From the NCBI GenBank assembly GCA_013297885.1, contig JAAFIR010000003.1, positions 62,001 through 126,000 on the forward strand: 64,000 nt of DNA. The letters are read 5' to 3'. Positions 25,779 to 34,539 of the stretch are shown here, piece by piece. Source of the DNA: Leptospirales bacterium (lineage in GTDB: Bacteria; Spirochaetota; Leptospiria; Leptospirales; Leptospiraceae). The notes below the pieces were generated by a model. The model saw nothing but the letters and a program-made list of their open reading frames with translations, had not been told where the DNA came from and did not search any database. Both the position numbers and the translations under genes were made by a program. Position 1 is the first letter of the stretch, and every line of letters starts with the position of its first letter.

Positions 25779-26655
25779 ACTTTTTCTATTCCTATTTTTA
25801 ATTGGATGTTCCAATTCTCATTTAGAATTATTAATTGAACATCCTAGTCAATCTAGGGAGCTACTTCTAAACAAAAAAAATTCTGTTAATACTGCAAAAC
25901 TTTTTTTTTATAATAAAAAAGATTTTATTCCACTTGAGTTAATAATAGATACTGGATCACCATTTACAATGGTCACTGAGCCAATTGATTTTAAAACATC
26001 TGGAACTAAAAATATGCAGTTTCATTCAGTAAATAGATCATATCAAAAAGAGTTTAGAATTATTTATGCAGATATTTTAGACGATCAAAAAAGATTAATT
26101 TCAATTAACCAAGAAGTTTCTGCAACAAATTTACCAAAAGAAATTTTATATGATGGGATTTTAGGAAATGATATACTATCCAAACAAAATTTATTTTTAG
26201 AAGTTCCAGATAAAATTAGTTTTATAAAAATTTTGAATGAAAAAAAAATTGAAAAAGAATTCCAAAAAATTCCATTTATATTTAATGGAGAACATATTTT
26301 TGTTAAAATGAATTCAAAACAACTCCAAGGTTATTTTATTTTAGATACTGGTGCTGGTGTTTCTTGTCTAAATAATGAGAAGTTTTTAAACGGAAATTAT
26401 ATTGAATATGGAAAAATTAAATTTCATTCTTTTGATCCTGATGAGGAAGAAACAAAACTTTATCTATTTGATAATCTTTGTATAGAAAAATCCTATTGCA
26501 AAAAAAATATAGAATTTATAAGTATGGATTTAAAAGAACTATCAAACAAAAAAGATAAAATTATTTTACTTGGAGTACTTGGTCAAAACTGGATGAAACA
26601 TTATTCAATTTTATTAAATTTTGAAAAACAGGTTTTATATATTAAAGAAAGATGA
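25738..26655 (+). CDS. Retropepsin-like aspartic protease, lipoprotein
   Basis: About 305 aa starting at the ATG at 25738, inside the end of the GGDEF gene. A lipobox LIGC follows a run of Leu/Phe, so the protein is probably membrane-anchored on the outer side. Two aspartic-protease motifs are present, LIIDTGSPF near residue 70 and FILDTGAGVS near residue 205, giving both catalytic Asp in one chain as in pepsin-fold enzymes. The C-terminal LGVLGQNWMKHYSILLNF supports this fold. It overlaps mnmA by 4 bases. Confidence 0.8.
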   Translation: MVEETKLFVLKLLKLFLFLFLIGCSNSHLELLIEHPSQSRELLLNKKNSVNTAKLFFYNKKDFIPLELIIDTGSPFTMVTEPIDFKTSGTKNMQFHSVNRSYQKEFRIIYADILDDQKRLISINQEVSATNLPKEILYDGILGNDILSKQNLFLEVPDKISFIKILNEKKIEKEFQKIPFIFNGEHIFVKMNSKQLQGYFILDTGAGVSCLNNEKFLNGNYIEYGKIKFHSFDPDEEETKLYLFDNLCIEKSYCKKNIEFISMDLKELSNKKDKIILLGVLGQNWMKHYSILLNFEKQVLYIKER

Positions 26656-27788
26656 ATACTAAAGAAAAAATTATTGTAGCTATGAGTGGTGGAGTTGATT
26701 CTGCAGTAACTGCAGGGCTTTTAATTGAACAAGGTTATGAAGTTATTGGAATCAATCTTAGAACATGGGAATATGAAGCTCCTTCATGTGATACAACAAA
26801 AAAATCATGTTGTTCTCCAGAAGATATTCGTGATGCAAGAGACGTGGGTTTAGCATTTAATATTCCTTTTTATGTTTTTAAAATGGAAAAAATTTTTGGT
26901 GAAAAAGTTATAGATCGATTTATTCATGATTATGAAAACGGACTCACACCAAATCCTTGTGTCGAGTGTAATACATTTGTGAAATTTGGTTCACTTTTTG
27001 AAAAAGCAAAACTTTTAGGAATCGAAAAAATTGCTACTGGTCATTATGCTAAAGTTCATTTAACAGACGATGGAAGATATGCTGTTCAGAATGGATCTGA
27101 TATAAAAAAAAATCAATCATATTATTTATATGGATTAAGCCAAGATAATTTAAAAAACACATTATTTCCATTAGGCAATATGGAAAAAAAAGTAGTTAGA
27201 GAACATGCTCATCGATTTGGATTAACAGTTGCAGATAAAAAAGAATCACAAGAAATTTGTTTTATTCCTGAAAATGATTATAGAAAATTTTTAAAGAAAA
27301 AAAATATCAATTTCACTCCCGGCTTTTTTAAATTAAGATCTGGTGCAATAGTTGGAAAACATTCTGGAAAAGAAAATTTTACAATTGGTCAAAGAAAAGG
27401 ACTTGGAATTGCTTGGAAAGAACCTCTTTATGTTTTATCAATTCAAGACGATGGAACTGTTTTACTTGGTGAAGAAACTGAAACATTTGTAGAAAGTTTT
27501 AAAGTAAAAGATTTAACTTATCAAGGGATTGTTCCTTTAAAAGAAAATGAAGAACTTGAATGTAGAGTCCAAATCCGATATAGACATACTCCAGTAAAAT
27601 GTTTAATTCGATTAAAAAATTCTGAGTTAATTATAAAACTTTTAGAAAATGCAACTTCAGTTGCTCCCGGTCAATCAGCAGTTTTTTTTCCGCTTAACAA
27701 TGATTATGTGCTACTTGGAGGAATCATTGAAAAAAATAGCATCATACATAAAAAATATTCGATAGAAAAAGTTCTAGAACATATATGA
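26652..27788 (+). CDS. mnmA: tRNA-specific 2-thiouridylase
   Basis: Adds sulfur at U34 of tRNA-Lys, -Glu and -Gln. The PP-loop is AMSGGVDSAV, the first catalytic Cys is in NPCVECN and the second in SQEICFIP. 378 aa is normal. The ATG overlaps the upstream stop and its own stop overlaps the next start, both by 4 bases, so four genes are translationally linked from 24714 to 30031. Confidence 0.96.
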   Translation: MNTKEKIIVAMSGGVDSAVTAGLLIEQGYEVIGINLRTWEYEAPSCDTTKKSCCSPEDIRDARDVGLAFNIPFYVFKMEKIFGEKVIDRFIHDYENGLTPNPCVECNTFVKFGSLFEKAKLLGIEKIATGHYAKVHLTDDGRYAVQNGSDIKKNQSYYLYGLSQDNLKNTLFPLGNMEKKVVREHAHRFGLTVADKKESQEICFIPENDYRKFLKKKNINFTPGFFKLRSGAIVGKHSGKENFTIGQRKGLGIAWKEPLYVLSIQDDGTVLLGEETETFVESFKVKDLTYQGIVPLKENEELECRVQIRYRHTPVKCLIRLKNSELIIKLLENATSVAPGQSAVFFPLNNDYVLLGGIIEKNSIIHKKYSIEKVLEHI

Positions 27789-30031
27789 TTAGATATAAAG
27801 GAAAAACTCTACTGATTGTTGGTGGAGGTTTATTACAAATTCCAATTATTGAAACTGCAAAATCTATGGGTTTAGTTGTAGTTGTTGGGGATATGAATCC
27901 TGATTCACCAGGTTTTAAAATAGCAGACAAAAAGATTCTCATGTCAACTAAAGACATCGAAGGAATGGTTCGTGAAGCAAAAAAATTTGTTCAAGTAGAT
28001 CCAATTCACGCTGTAATAACAGCTGGAACTGATGCAAGTATGACAGTTGCAGCAGTTGCAAATGCTCTTGGGCTTCTTGGACTAAGATATGTTGATGCAG
28101 AAGCTTGTTCTAACAAAGTGAAGATGCGTAAAAGGCTAAAAGAACATAATGTTCCAATTCCAAATTTTGCTGAAGTGTGGAGTATTGCAGATGCAAGGGA
28201 TGCTTTATCTTATTTAAAATTTCCACTTGTGATGAAACCCTCAGACAATATGGGTGCTAGAGGTGTGATTAAAGTAAACAATTTAGAAGAACTTCACCAA
28301 GCTTTTAAACACTCTAAAAAATTTTCTCCAACTGGTGAAATGATTTTAGAAGAATATATGAAAGGTCCTGAACTTTCAGTAGATGCAATTTCCTATTTTG
28401 GTAAAATCAAAATGACAGGAATTGCAGATAGAATTATTGAAAGAGAGCCTTTTTTTATTGAAACAGGACATACAATGCCAAGCCAACTTTCCAAAAAAAT
28501 TTTGGATGAAGTAGAAGATGTAATGAAACAAGGTATGAAAGCTCTTGGAATTAATTTAGGTGTGGGAAAAGGTGATATTAAAGTTACTGATACCGGTGTA
28601 AAAGTTGGAGAAATTGCTGCAAGGCTTTCAGGTGGTTTTATGTCTGCCTACACTTATCCTTATTCAACAGGAGTAAATTTAAACAAAGCTGCAATTCAAA
28701 TCGCATTTGGTGATGAACCTGAAGAGTTAATAGAAACTAAAAATTTAGTTTCTATTGAAAGAGCCATTATTGCAAGTCCTGGTAAAATTGTTTCAATTAC
28801 TGGGGTTGATGAAGCTTCTGAAATTGATTCAGTAAATCATGTTTTTATGGGGAGTAAAGTCGGAGATATAATTAACGAGCCCACAAATAATATAGAAAAG
28901 TCTGGTCATGTGATTATAACTTCTGAAAGTTTAGAAAAAGCAGAAAAAATTTTTGAAGAAGTAAAAAAAACAATTATTATTGAATCAGATTCTTATTATT
29001 CTTTAACAGAAAAAATTATTAACCAAAATGCTAGGTTAAAATTTGGGAAAGATATTTGTTGGGTTTGTAAAGTATGTGATGGAACAGATTGTGCTTCTGG
29101 AGTTCCTGGTATGGGTGGAATTGGTAAAATGGAAACTTTTAAAGACAATACTATCGCATTACGAGAGTATTCTATTTTACCAAGATACATTCGTGAATCT
29201 GTTACACCAAATACAAAATATATTTTTTTTGAAAAGGAACTCTCTCATCCAATCTTAGCAGCTCCTATGACCGGTGCAGTCACAAATATGAATAATGCAA
29301 TGGATGAATACCAATACTCTTTAACCGTTTTAAAAGGATTTAAAGAATCAGGTTCTATAGCATTTCTTGGTGATGGTGCAACTATTGATAAATATTTAAT
29401 TATTCTAAAAGCGATGGATGAAGTCGGCGGATTTGGTGTACTGATATGTAAACCAAGATCTGACTTTGGTTTATTAAAAGAAAGATTTGAAGAGTCTGAA
29501 CGTCGTTCAGTTTTTGCACTTGGTATGGATATCGATGCATTTAATTTTAAAACTCTTGTTCAAAAAAATCAAAATGCAAATACTCGCACTATTTCTGAAC
29601 TTTCTAAAATTAGAAAATTAACTAAACTTCCCTTTATTTTAAAAGGTATAATGACTTTAGAAGACGCAATTAGTGCTTATGAAGCTGGTGCTGATGCAAT
29701 TGTAGTTTCAAACCACGGCGGTAGAGTTTTGGATGAAATGCCAGGAACTGCAAGAGTTTTACCTGAAATTGCAGAAAAACTAAAAGGGAAAATTCCTGTT
29801 ATCGTAGATGGAGGAATTCGTTCAGGAATGGATGTTTTTAAAATGTTATCACTTGGTGCTAATTCAGTTTTAATTGGAAGACCAATTGCAATCTCTGCTG
29901 TTGGTGGAGAAGTTGCTGGAGTAAAATTTTTGTTAAATCAATTCAAAGACGAATTAATTCAAACTATGAATATAACTGGAGCAAAAAGTTTAAGCAATAT
30001 TACTTATGACTTAATTCTGAGAAAAAAATAG
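27785..30031 (+). CDS. ATP-grasp / FMN-dependent alpha-hydroxy-acid oxidoreductase fusion
   Basis: 748 aa in two enzymes. Residues 1 to about 400 are an ATP-grasp ligase like carbamoyl-phosphate synthase or PurK (LLIVGGGLLQIPIIETAKSM, then KPSDNMGARGV, then EIAARLSGGFMS). From about 418 a Cys-rich entry (CWVCKVCDGTDCASG) leads to an FMN-binding TIM barrel of the lactate-oxidase family (APMTGAV, then VVSNHGGRVLD with the catalytic His, then VDGGIRSGMDVFKML). A coupled ligation and oxidation is suggested but the substrate is unknown. The MnmA gene immediately upstream does not explain it. Confidence 0.85.
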   Translation: MIRYKGKTLLIVGGGLLQIPIIETAKSMGLVVVVGDMNPDSPGFKIADKKILMSTKDIEGMVREAKKFVQVDPIHAVITAGTDASMTVAAVANALGLLGLRYVDAEACSNKVKMRKRLKEHNVPIPNFAEVWSIADARDALSYLKFPLVMKPSDNMGARGVIKVNNLEELHQAFKHSKKFSPTGEMILEEYMKGPELSVDAISYFGKIKMTGIADRIIEREPFFIETGHTMPSQLSKKILDEVEDVMKQGMKALGINLGVGKGDIKVTDTGVKVGEIAARLSGGFMSAYTYPYSTGVNLNKAAIQIAFGDEPEELIETKNLVSIERAIIASPGKIVSITGVDEASEIDSVNHVFMGSKVGDIINEPTNNIEKSGHVIITSESLEKAEKIFEEVKKTIIIESDSYYSLTEKIINQNARLKFGKDICWVCKVCDGTDCASGVPGMGGIGKMETFKDNTIALREYSILPRYIRESVTPNTKYIFFEKELSHPILAAPMTGAVTNMNNAMDEYQYSLTVLKGFKESGSIAFLGDGATIDKYLIILKAMDEVGGFGVLICKPRSDFGLLKERFEESERRSVFALGMDIDAFNFKTLVQKNQNANTRTISELSKIRKLTKLPFILKGIMTLEDAISAYEAGADAIVVSNHGGRVLDEMPGTARVLPEIAEKLKGKIPVIVDGGIRSGMDVFKMLSLGANSVLIGRPIAISAVGGEVAGVKFLLNQFKDELIQTMNITGAKSLSNITYDLILRKK

Positions 30032-30080
30032 TCCTTGACAGTAAAAAATAGTTTTTCAAATTTAAAAAAAGAGGTATTTC

Positions 30081-30350
30081 ATGGAAAAAGAAATTAAAGA
30101 CGCTTTAAACTTTGTAATTGGAGCTGCAACTAGTTTAAAAACTGAAACTGAAAAATTTGCTACAAATTTTGAAGCTGAATTCAAAAAATTAGCTGAAAAA
30201 GGTTCTGCTGAAAATTCAGAAATAGCATTAAACATTAGAAAATATTCTGATGAAGCTTTAAAAGAAATTGAAAAAGTTTTAGGTCAAGCAAATTCAAAAT
30301 TTGAGGAAATCAAAACTCAAGTTAAATCAGCTACTGAAAAAAAAGCATAA
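30081..30350 (+). CDS. Phasin-like small helical protein
   Basis: An 89-aa, strongly charged, almost entirely helical protein with heptad-like spacing (ALNFVIGAATSLKTETEKFA, then IRKYSDEALKEIEKVLGQAN, then FEEIKTQVKSATEKK). This is the character of phasins and related granule- or membrane-coating proteins. A GAGG ribosome site precedes the ATG and a TTGACA at 30035-30040 may be its -35, though the -10 is poor. A clear terminator follows. Confidence 0.6.
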   Translation: MEKEIKDALNFVIGAATSLKTETEKFATNFEAEFKKLAEKGSAENSEIALNIRKYSDEALKEIEKVLGQANSKFEEIKTQVKSATEKKA

Positions 30351-30358
30351 ATTTTTCT

Positions 30359-30397
30359 GAGTTTGGTTCTTTAATTAAAGTTCCAAACTCATTTTAT
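30359..30397 (+). terminator. Rho-independent terminator after the phasin-like gene
   Basis: GAGTTTGG at 30359-30366 pairs with CCAAACTC at 30383-30390; the 16 bases between also pair (CTTTAATTAAAG). ATTTTATTCTTT follows. It separates the convergent phasin-like and YkgJ-like genes. Confidence 0.75.
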
Positions 30398-31086
30398 TCT
30401 TTATTAAACATTTTTTTTATTTCAAAATCGATTTTTTCTCTGCTTTCTACTTCAAAATAATCAATTAATTCTTTTTTATAATTTATTTTTTCTTTAACTT
30501 CCATTTCCAATTCAAATGAAGTAAAATTATTTTTTTTTGTAATTAGATATTCCATTATTAAAATTTCAAAAAAGTTTTTTTGTTTTAAATTTTTTAAATC
30601 AATTTGTATTTCATTTTGGATAAATAAATTCTGAATTTTACTAACAAATATATGATTAGAAGCGATTGATGAATATTCATAATAATCCAAATTCATTTCA
30701 GATAATAATACTTCTAACCAATTTCTTTCTTCTTTATTTTTACAATCATATACAGAACAAATGGAAGCTCCATAAAAAGAATAATTTTGGCTATTTTTAT
30801 CTCCTGTAGAACTAGGATGAATCATACAGCCAATTTTTTTTTCTTCAATAAATCCTAAAAATGGACAATTATAAGTATAAACGTCTTTTTTTGGAAATTC
30901 TAATTCTAGTTCTTCAAATTTTTCTCTGAATTCAATAACAGTTTTTTTCTTGGAGTAAATTACATTTAATTTAAAATCATTTGTTCTAGTTACTAAAATT
31001 TTATGGATTTGTTTTTTATCAACATCCAAGTTAAATATACCACAACAAGCACCACAGGAAGTTTTTTTATTTTGGCAAAGACTCAT
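30394..31086 (-). CDS. YkgJ-type zinc/iron-chelating Cys-cluster protein
   Basis: 230 aa. The start TSCGACCGIFNLDV, then YNCPFLGF, GCMIHP and SICSVYDC reproduce the Cys pattern of the YkgJ/UPF0153 metal-chelating family. Two short Cys-free helical segments end the protein. It is the last gene of the sigma-CHAT operon, its ATG overlapping the CHAT stop by 4 bases, so it is tightly coupled. A metal-dependent partner or target of the protease is possible but is inference. Confidence 0.75.
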   Translation of the reverse strand: MSLCQNKKTSCGACCGIFNLDVDKKQIHKILVTRTNDFKLNVIYSKKKTVIEFREKFEELELEFPKKDVYTYNCPFLGFIEEKKIGCMIHPSSTGDKNSQNYSFYGASICSVYDCKNKEERNWLEVLLSEMNLDYYEYSSIASNHIFVSKIQNLFIQNEIQIDLKNLKQKNFFEILIMEYLITKKNNFTSFELEMEVKEKINYKKELIDYFEVESREKIDFEIKKMFNKE

Positions 31087-32867
31087 TCTAATAAAAAATT
31101 TAAATAATAATTTAAACTTAAGTTTTCTTTATTAGAAAAATAATCTAATGAAATTGGATTTAAATTTAGAATTGAATTTTTAGAAGTATTTAACAAAATA
31201 TACTCTGAAAGTTTATCTAAAGAATTATACCTAGTTTGGTTTGAATTTTTTTTTAGGATTTCAGGTTTAATTCCAGTTAAAATAATAAATTCGTTTTTAT
31301 CTTTAGGGTAATATATAAATTGAAATTTTTCAATCTCAGAAAGTTCAACAAGTAGATTTTCAAAATAATATTCTGAAGTGACTAAATATCCTTCTAAACT
31401 CTCTTCTGAAAGTTCTGCTTTATCAAATTTATCAAACCAGTTTATAATTTTAAAAATAAATTCTCGATTACTAAAGAACACATTAGTCATAGATTCTATA
31501 AACATCGATAGCTGTAATTTTTTGAAATCAGTAATACAATGAAAAATTAAATCCCAAACTCCTCTCAAAGTTTCTACTTTTTCATTAACAAGATGTAAAT
31601 TCAAATCTCTTCCTTTATGTTCATTTAAAATTATATAACTCATAAAAAAGCTAAAACTTTGAAATGAATAAACAAGAGCTTTTAATCTTTCATAAATAGA
31701 AATATCTAAACTAAGTTCCATAAATTTTGAATAAGTATATGCAATTGGAGTTGGGTAGTTTTTTTTAATTTCTTCAGGATCAATAATTTTTGTTTTTGAA
31801 TAGGCTTGTTTAGTTAAAATAGAGTCTGATGGATTACCATACTGAGAATAATTTGCCCACGTTAAATCTAATGTACCATAATTTTTTCTAGCAAATTCTC
31901 TTGCGATGCTTAATGACTCACCTATTGTTTTATCACTAAATAAACTTAAATAAAATCTAATTGTAAAATCAATTGTTTTATCATTATCAACAACTTCCCA
32001 TTTTGTTCCAATAAAATTTTTAATTCCTGATAACAAAAATGAACTTGCAAAATCATGAATAAGATCTGCATTATCCATTTTTAAATTTGCAGATTTTGAA
32101 GAATTACAAGAATTACTAAAAATTAAATTTGTACTAAAAGCAGAATTTTTTATTTCTCTTGCTTTTAAAACTTTTTCTTCAGATAACAACCAACCATTTT
32201 CTAAAGGATCATCTGAAAAAAATAAATGTCCTGCATAATGAATGATATGTTTGTCTCTAATTAACGAAAGAAGTTTTAATTTAGTGATTTGTTTCCCAGC
32301 GATAAATTCAATATGAAGTTTTGAAGGAGAAATTTTTTCTTTGAGAGTCCTAAATATTAGCTCTCCTTCTTTTTGTGCCCATTCTAAATCCTCAGTCGGG
32401 TCAGCTATGATTAACATTTTTAAATGATTTGATGTATTTAAAGATGTATTTGCTTTAGTACCTTTTACCGTTCTACCAATATAAAACCTATCAGATAAAA
32501 AACATTCACCATCATAAAGAAGTTCCCATGGAATATCTGAAAGTGAATTATCTATACTGAAATGTAAAAATTTTTCATTAGTGGATTTTAATTTTTTAGA
32601 AATTGACTCAGGAAAAAACTGTTCATAAAATGTCTCACTAATATTTTTTAAGTCTTGTAGTATTTCAGGTTTAATTTCAAAATTTTTATTTTGATTTCCT
32701 GAAATTTGATTAGATAATTTTGATAAATTAATGATTTCTTTAACATATTCTGAAATTAAATCAGAATCAATTGCAGATTGAATATTTGCTTCTGAATAAT
32801 ATTGCCCAGAATTTAAAATGTTAAAAACATTTACATTGCCGACACGATCAATTAAAATATCAATCAT
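31083..32867 (-). CDS. CHAT-domain (caspase-like) protease
   Basis: 594 aa. The CHAT peptidase fills about residues 85-350: SDIPWELLYDG, then HIIHYAGH with the catalytic His (His214 most likely), then IFSNSCNSSK with the nucleophile Cys254, then KWEVVDNDKTIDF and AREFARKNYG. The catalytic dyad is intact. Unlike many CHAT proteins it lacks TPR repeats; the C-terminal 240 residues are helical and unrecognised, perhaps a sensor. It is third in the sigma-CHAT operon, 9 bases after its upstream neighbour. Confidence 0.85.
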   Translation of the reverse strand: MIDILIDRVGNVNVFNILNSGQYYSEANIQSAIDSDLISEYVKEIINLSKLSNQISGNQNKNFEIKPEILQDLKNISETFYEQFFPESISKKLKSTNEKFLHFSIDNSLSDIPWELLYDGECFLSDRFYIGRTVKGTKANTSLNTSNHLKMLIIADPTEDLEWAQKEGELIFRTLKEKISPSKLHIEFIAGKQITKLKLLSLIRDKHIIHYAGHLFFSDDPLENGWLLSEEKVLKAREIKNSAFSTNLIFSNSCNSSKSANLKMDNADLIHDFASSFLLSGIKNFIGTKWEVVDNDKTIDFTIRFYLSLFSDKTIGESLSIAREFARKNYGTLDLTWANYSQYGNPSDSILTKQAYSKTKIIDPEEIKKNYPTPIAYTYSKFMELSLDISIYERLKALVYSFQSFSFFMSYIILNEHKGRDLNLHLVNEKVETLRGVWDLIFHCITDFKKLQLSMFIESMTNVFFSNREFIFKIINWFDKFDKAELSEESLEGYLVTSEYYFENLLVELSEIEKFQFIYYPKDKNEFIILTGIKPEILKKNSNQTRYNSLDKLSEYILLNTSKNSILNLNPISLDYFSNKENLSLNYYLNFLLE

Positions 32868-32876
32868 GTCGTTAAA

Positions 32877-33548
32877 TTATTCTGAAAGTAAGTTCAAGTC
32901 AAATCTTTTTGAGTTTGATTTTCCAATTAACTCAATATTGTATTTTCCAATTCCAAGTCCTGAAAAAGAAATCTGTCCTTCAAGATCAAAGCTTTTTGAA
33001 TAAATAAAACGATTATCTTTTTTTAAAATCACTTGGTCAAATTTTGGTTTTTCTAGTTCTGCTAGTTTTAAACTTAAATACATTTCTTTTTCATTTTCAA
33101 GGAGAAATTGGTATGATATACCAGAACTTCCATTTTCCTCTAAAACTAAAACTTCATTTTTTGATGAAACATTGGTATGTCTCACTGAAACTGAAGGTGT
33201 TAGAACTTCATTTAAAATTGAGTTTTCAAAAATAGATCCAAAATACTTTATTCCTTCGTTACCTATTTTTACAAAAATTGAATTTTGTGGTGTTGATGAA
33301 AAACTCTCAGATTGAACATAATTTTTTAAATACAATGGCAATTCTAGATTAAATTTTGAAAATAGGGGAAGGTTTGCTTTATGAATATCCATTGCTTCTA
33401 ATTCTGAAGAATCTTGCAATATTAAAGTTTTTAAATAGGATTTGCTGAGTGATTGAATTAAAAAATGAACAGAAGCTTCATTTTTTACATTTTCATGAAA
33501 ATTTTCTTCACTAAGTTTAAATTCTGCATCAAAAAATTTGTGATTCAT
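32877..33548 (-). CDS. Protein of unknown function between sigma factor and CHAT protease
   Basis: 223 aa, no signal peptide and no membrane helix. The N-terminal 90 residues are mostly helical. The C-terminal part (IFVKIGNEGIKYF onward) is beta-rich and ends IGKYNIELIGKSNSKRFDL, like an immunoglobulin-type or carboxypeptidase-regulatory sandwich. I recognise no family. Its place between the sigma factor and the protease makes it the natural candidate for an anti-sigma factor or protease substrate; this is inference. Confidence 0.7.
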   Translation of the reverse strand: MNHKFFDAEFKLSEENFHENVKNEASVHFLIQSLSKSYLKTLILQDSSELEAMDIHKANLPLFSKFNLELPLYLKNYVQSESFSSTPQNSIFVKIGNEGIKYFGSIFENSILNEVLTPSVSVRHTNVSSKNEVLVLEENGSSGISYQFLLENEKEMYLSLKLAELEKPKFDQVILKKDNRFIYSKSFDLEGQISFSGLGIGKYNIELIGKSNSKRFDLNLLSE

Positions 33549-33584
33549 ATTAACCCTCTAATCTTTTGACGAGTAAAGGTTAAA

Positions 33585-34487
33585 CTATATTTCAAAATCT
33601 AGGAATTTTTTTTGAATTTTTTCAATAATTCTTTGCAGCGAAATGCTTATATTATTCTCATGGACATCCAAAAGTTTAGCAATAATTTTGTATGGTGTTT
33701 TAGAAATCAAGTTCCCTTTTTGTTTTTTATCAATTAGTTTTTTTCTTTGTTCCAACTTTTTTTCAATCGCGATTTTTGTTTTATTAATATTTGGTAGATT
33801 ATCTTGAAATTCCTGCATTGGTTCTTTTTTCATTTTTTCTTGTAGCCTAATTATACTCATATAAATTGCAGAAATTTTGTCTTCTAATTCAATATTATGA
33901 ATTTCTTTTTCACTAAGTTCATCTCTAATCTGACTGATTTCAATTACAATTTCTGATTTTGAAATTTTTCTTTTATCAGCTATATATTCTATTTCAGCAT
34001 TACTTAAATTTAAATAAAAAATATACACTGTTTTAAATAAAACTCTTTGATCAATTTTTAAATCATCCAAAATTTCATTAAACACATCTGAAGCACGATG
34101 AGCTTCTTCCATTTTCTCTGGTTTAGTATCAATTTCAGCTTCAACAGTGGAATATTCTTCACCATCAGAATTGATTTTATAACTAGCAACTGTTTTTAGT
34201 TCTTTTTTATTTCTTTGCCAATCAATTAGTAGGTTTCTTAAAACAGTGAACAACCAAGTTTTAAAACCAGCTTTAGCAACAAAAGTTTGAAACCTTTTTC
34301 CTGTTTTTAATCTTTCAAAAGCATAAATAAAAAACTCAGATGCATCATCTTCATCAAGATGAAAGACTCTGATTGGAAAATTGTAAATATCTGTAGAATA
34401 AATCTCAAAAAACTTTTTTAAGGCTTCTGAATTACCTTTTGCACAATCTTGGATAAGCGAAAATATTTCTTCATTAGATAAATTCAT
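33585..34487 (-). CDS. ECF-like sigma-70 family RNA polymerase sigma factor
   Basis: 300 aa. Region 2 is at about 20-105: DDASEFFIYAFERL, then FKTWLFTVLRNLLIDWQRNKK, the promoter-melting and -10 recognition helix. A long charged linker (about 105-255) follows, then a region-4-like HTH (TPYKIIAKLLDVHENNISISLQRIIEKIQ). The linker is longer than in a standard 180-190-aa ECF factor. It is the first gene of the operon with CHAT and divergent from an M23 peptidase gene; only 52 bases separate the two starts. Confidence 0.82.
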   Translation of the reverse strand: MNLSNEEIFSLIQDCAKGNSEALKKFFEIYSTDIYNFPIRVFHLDEDDASEFFIYAFERLKTGKRFQTFVAKAGFKTWLFTVLRNLLIDWQRNKKELKTVASYKINSDGEEYSTVEAEIDTKPEKMEEAHRASDVFNEILDDLKIDQRVLFKTVYIFYLNLSNAEIEYIADKRKISKSEIVIEISQIRDELSEKEIHNIELEDKISAIYMSIIRLQEKMKKEPMQEFQDNLPNINKTKIAIEKKLEQRKKLIDKKQKGNLISKTPYKIIAKLLDVHENNISISLQRIIEKIQKKFLDFEI

Positions 34488-34539
34488 ACTGTAAAAAAAA
34501 TTATCTAAAATTAGTTTGTAATTTAGTCACTAATTTTTT

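Noticed and set aside
30394-34487. Type III-E CRISPR (Craspase) locus
   Set aside because: CHAT protease and sigma factor are present, but there is no gRAMP/Cas7-11, no TPR part on the protease and no repeat array.
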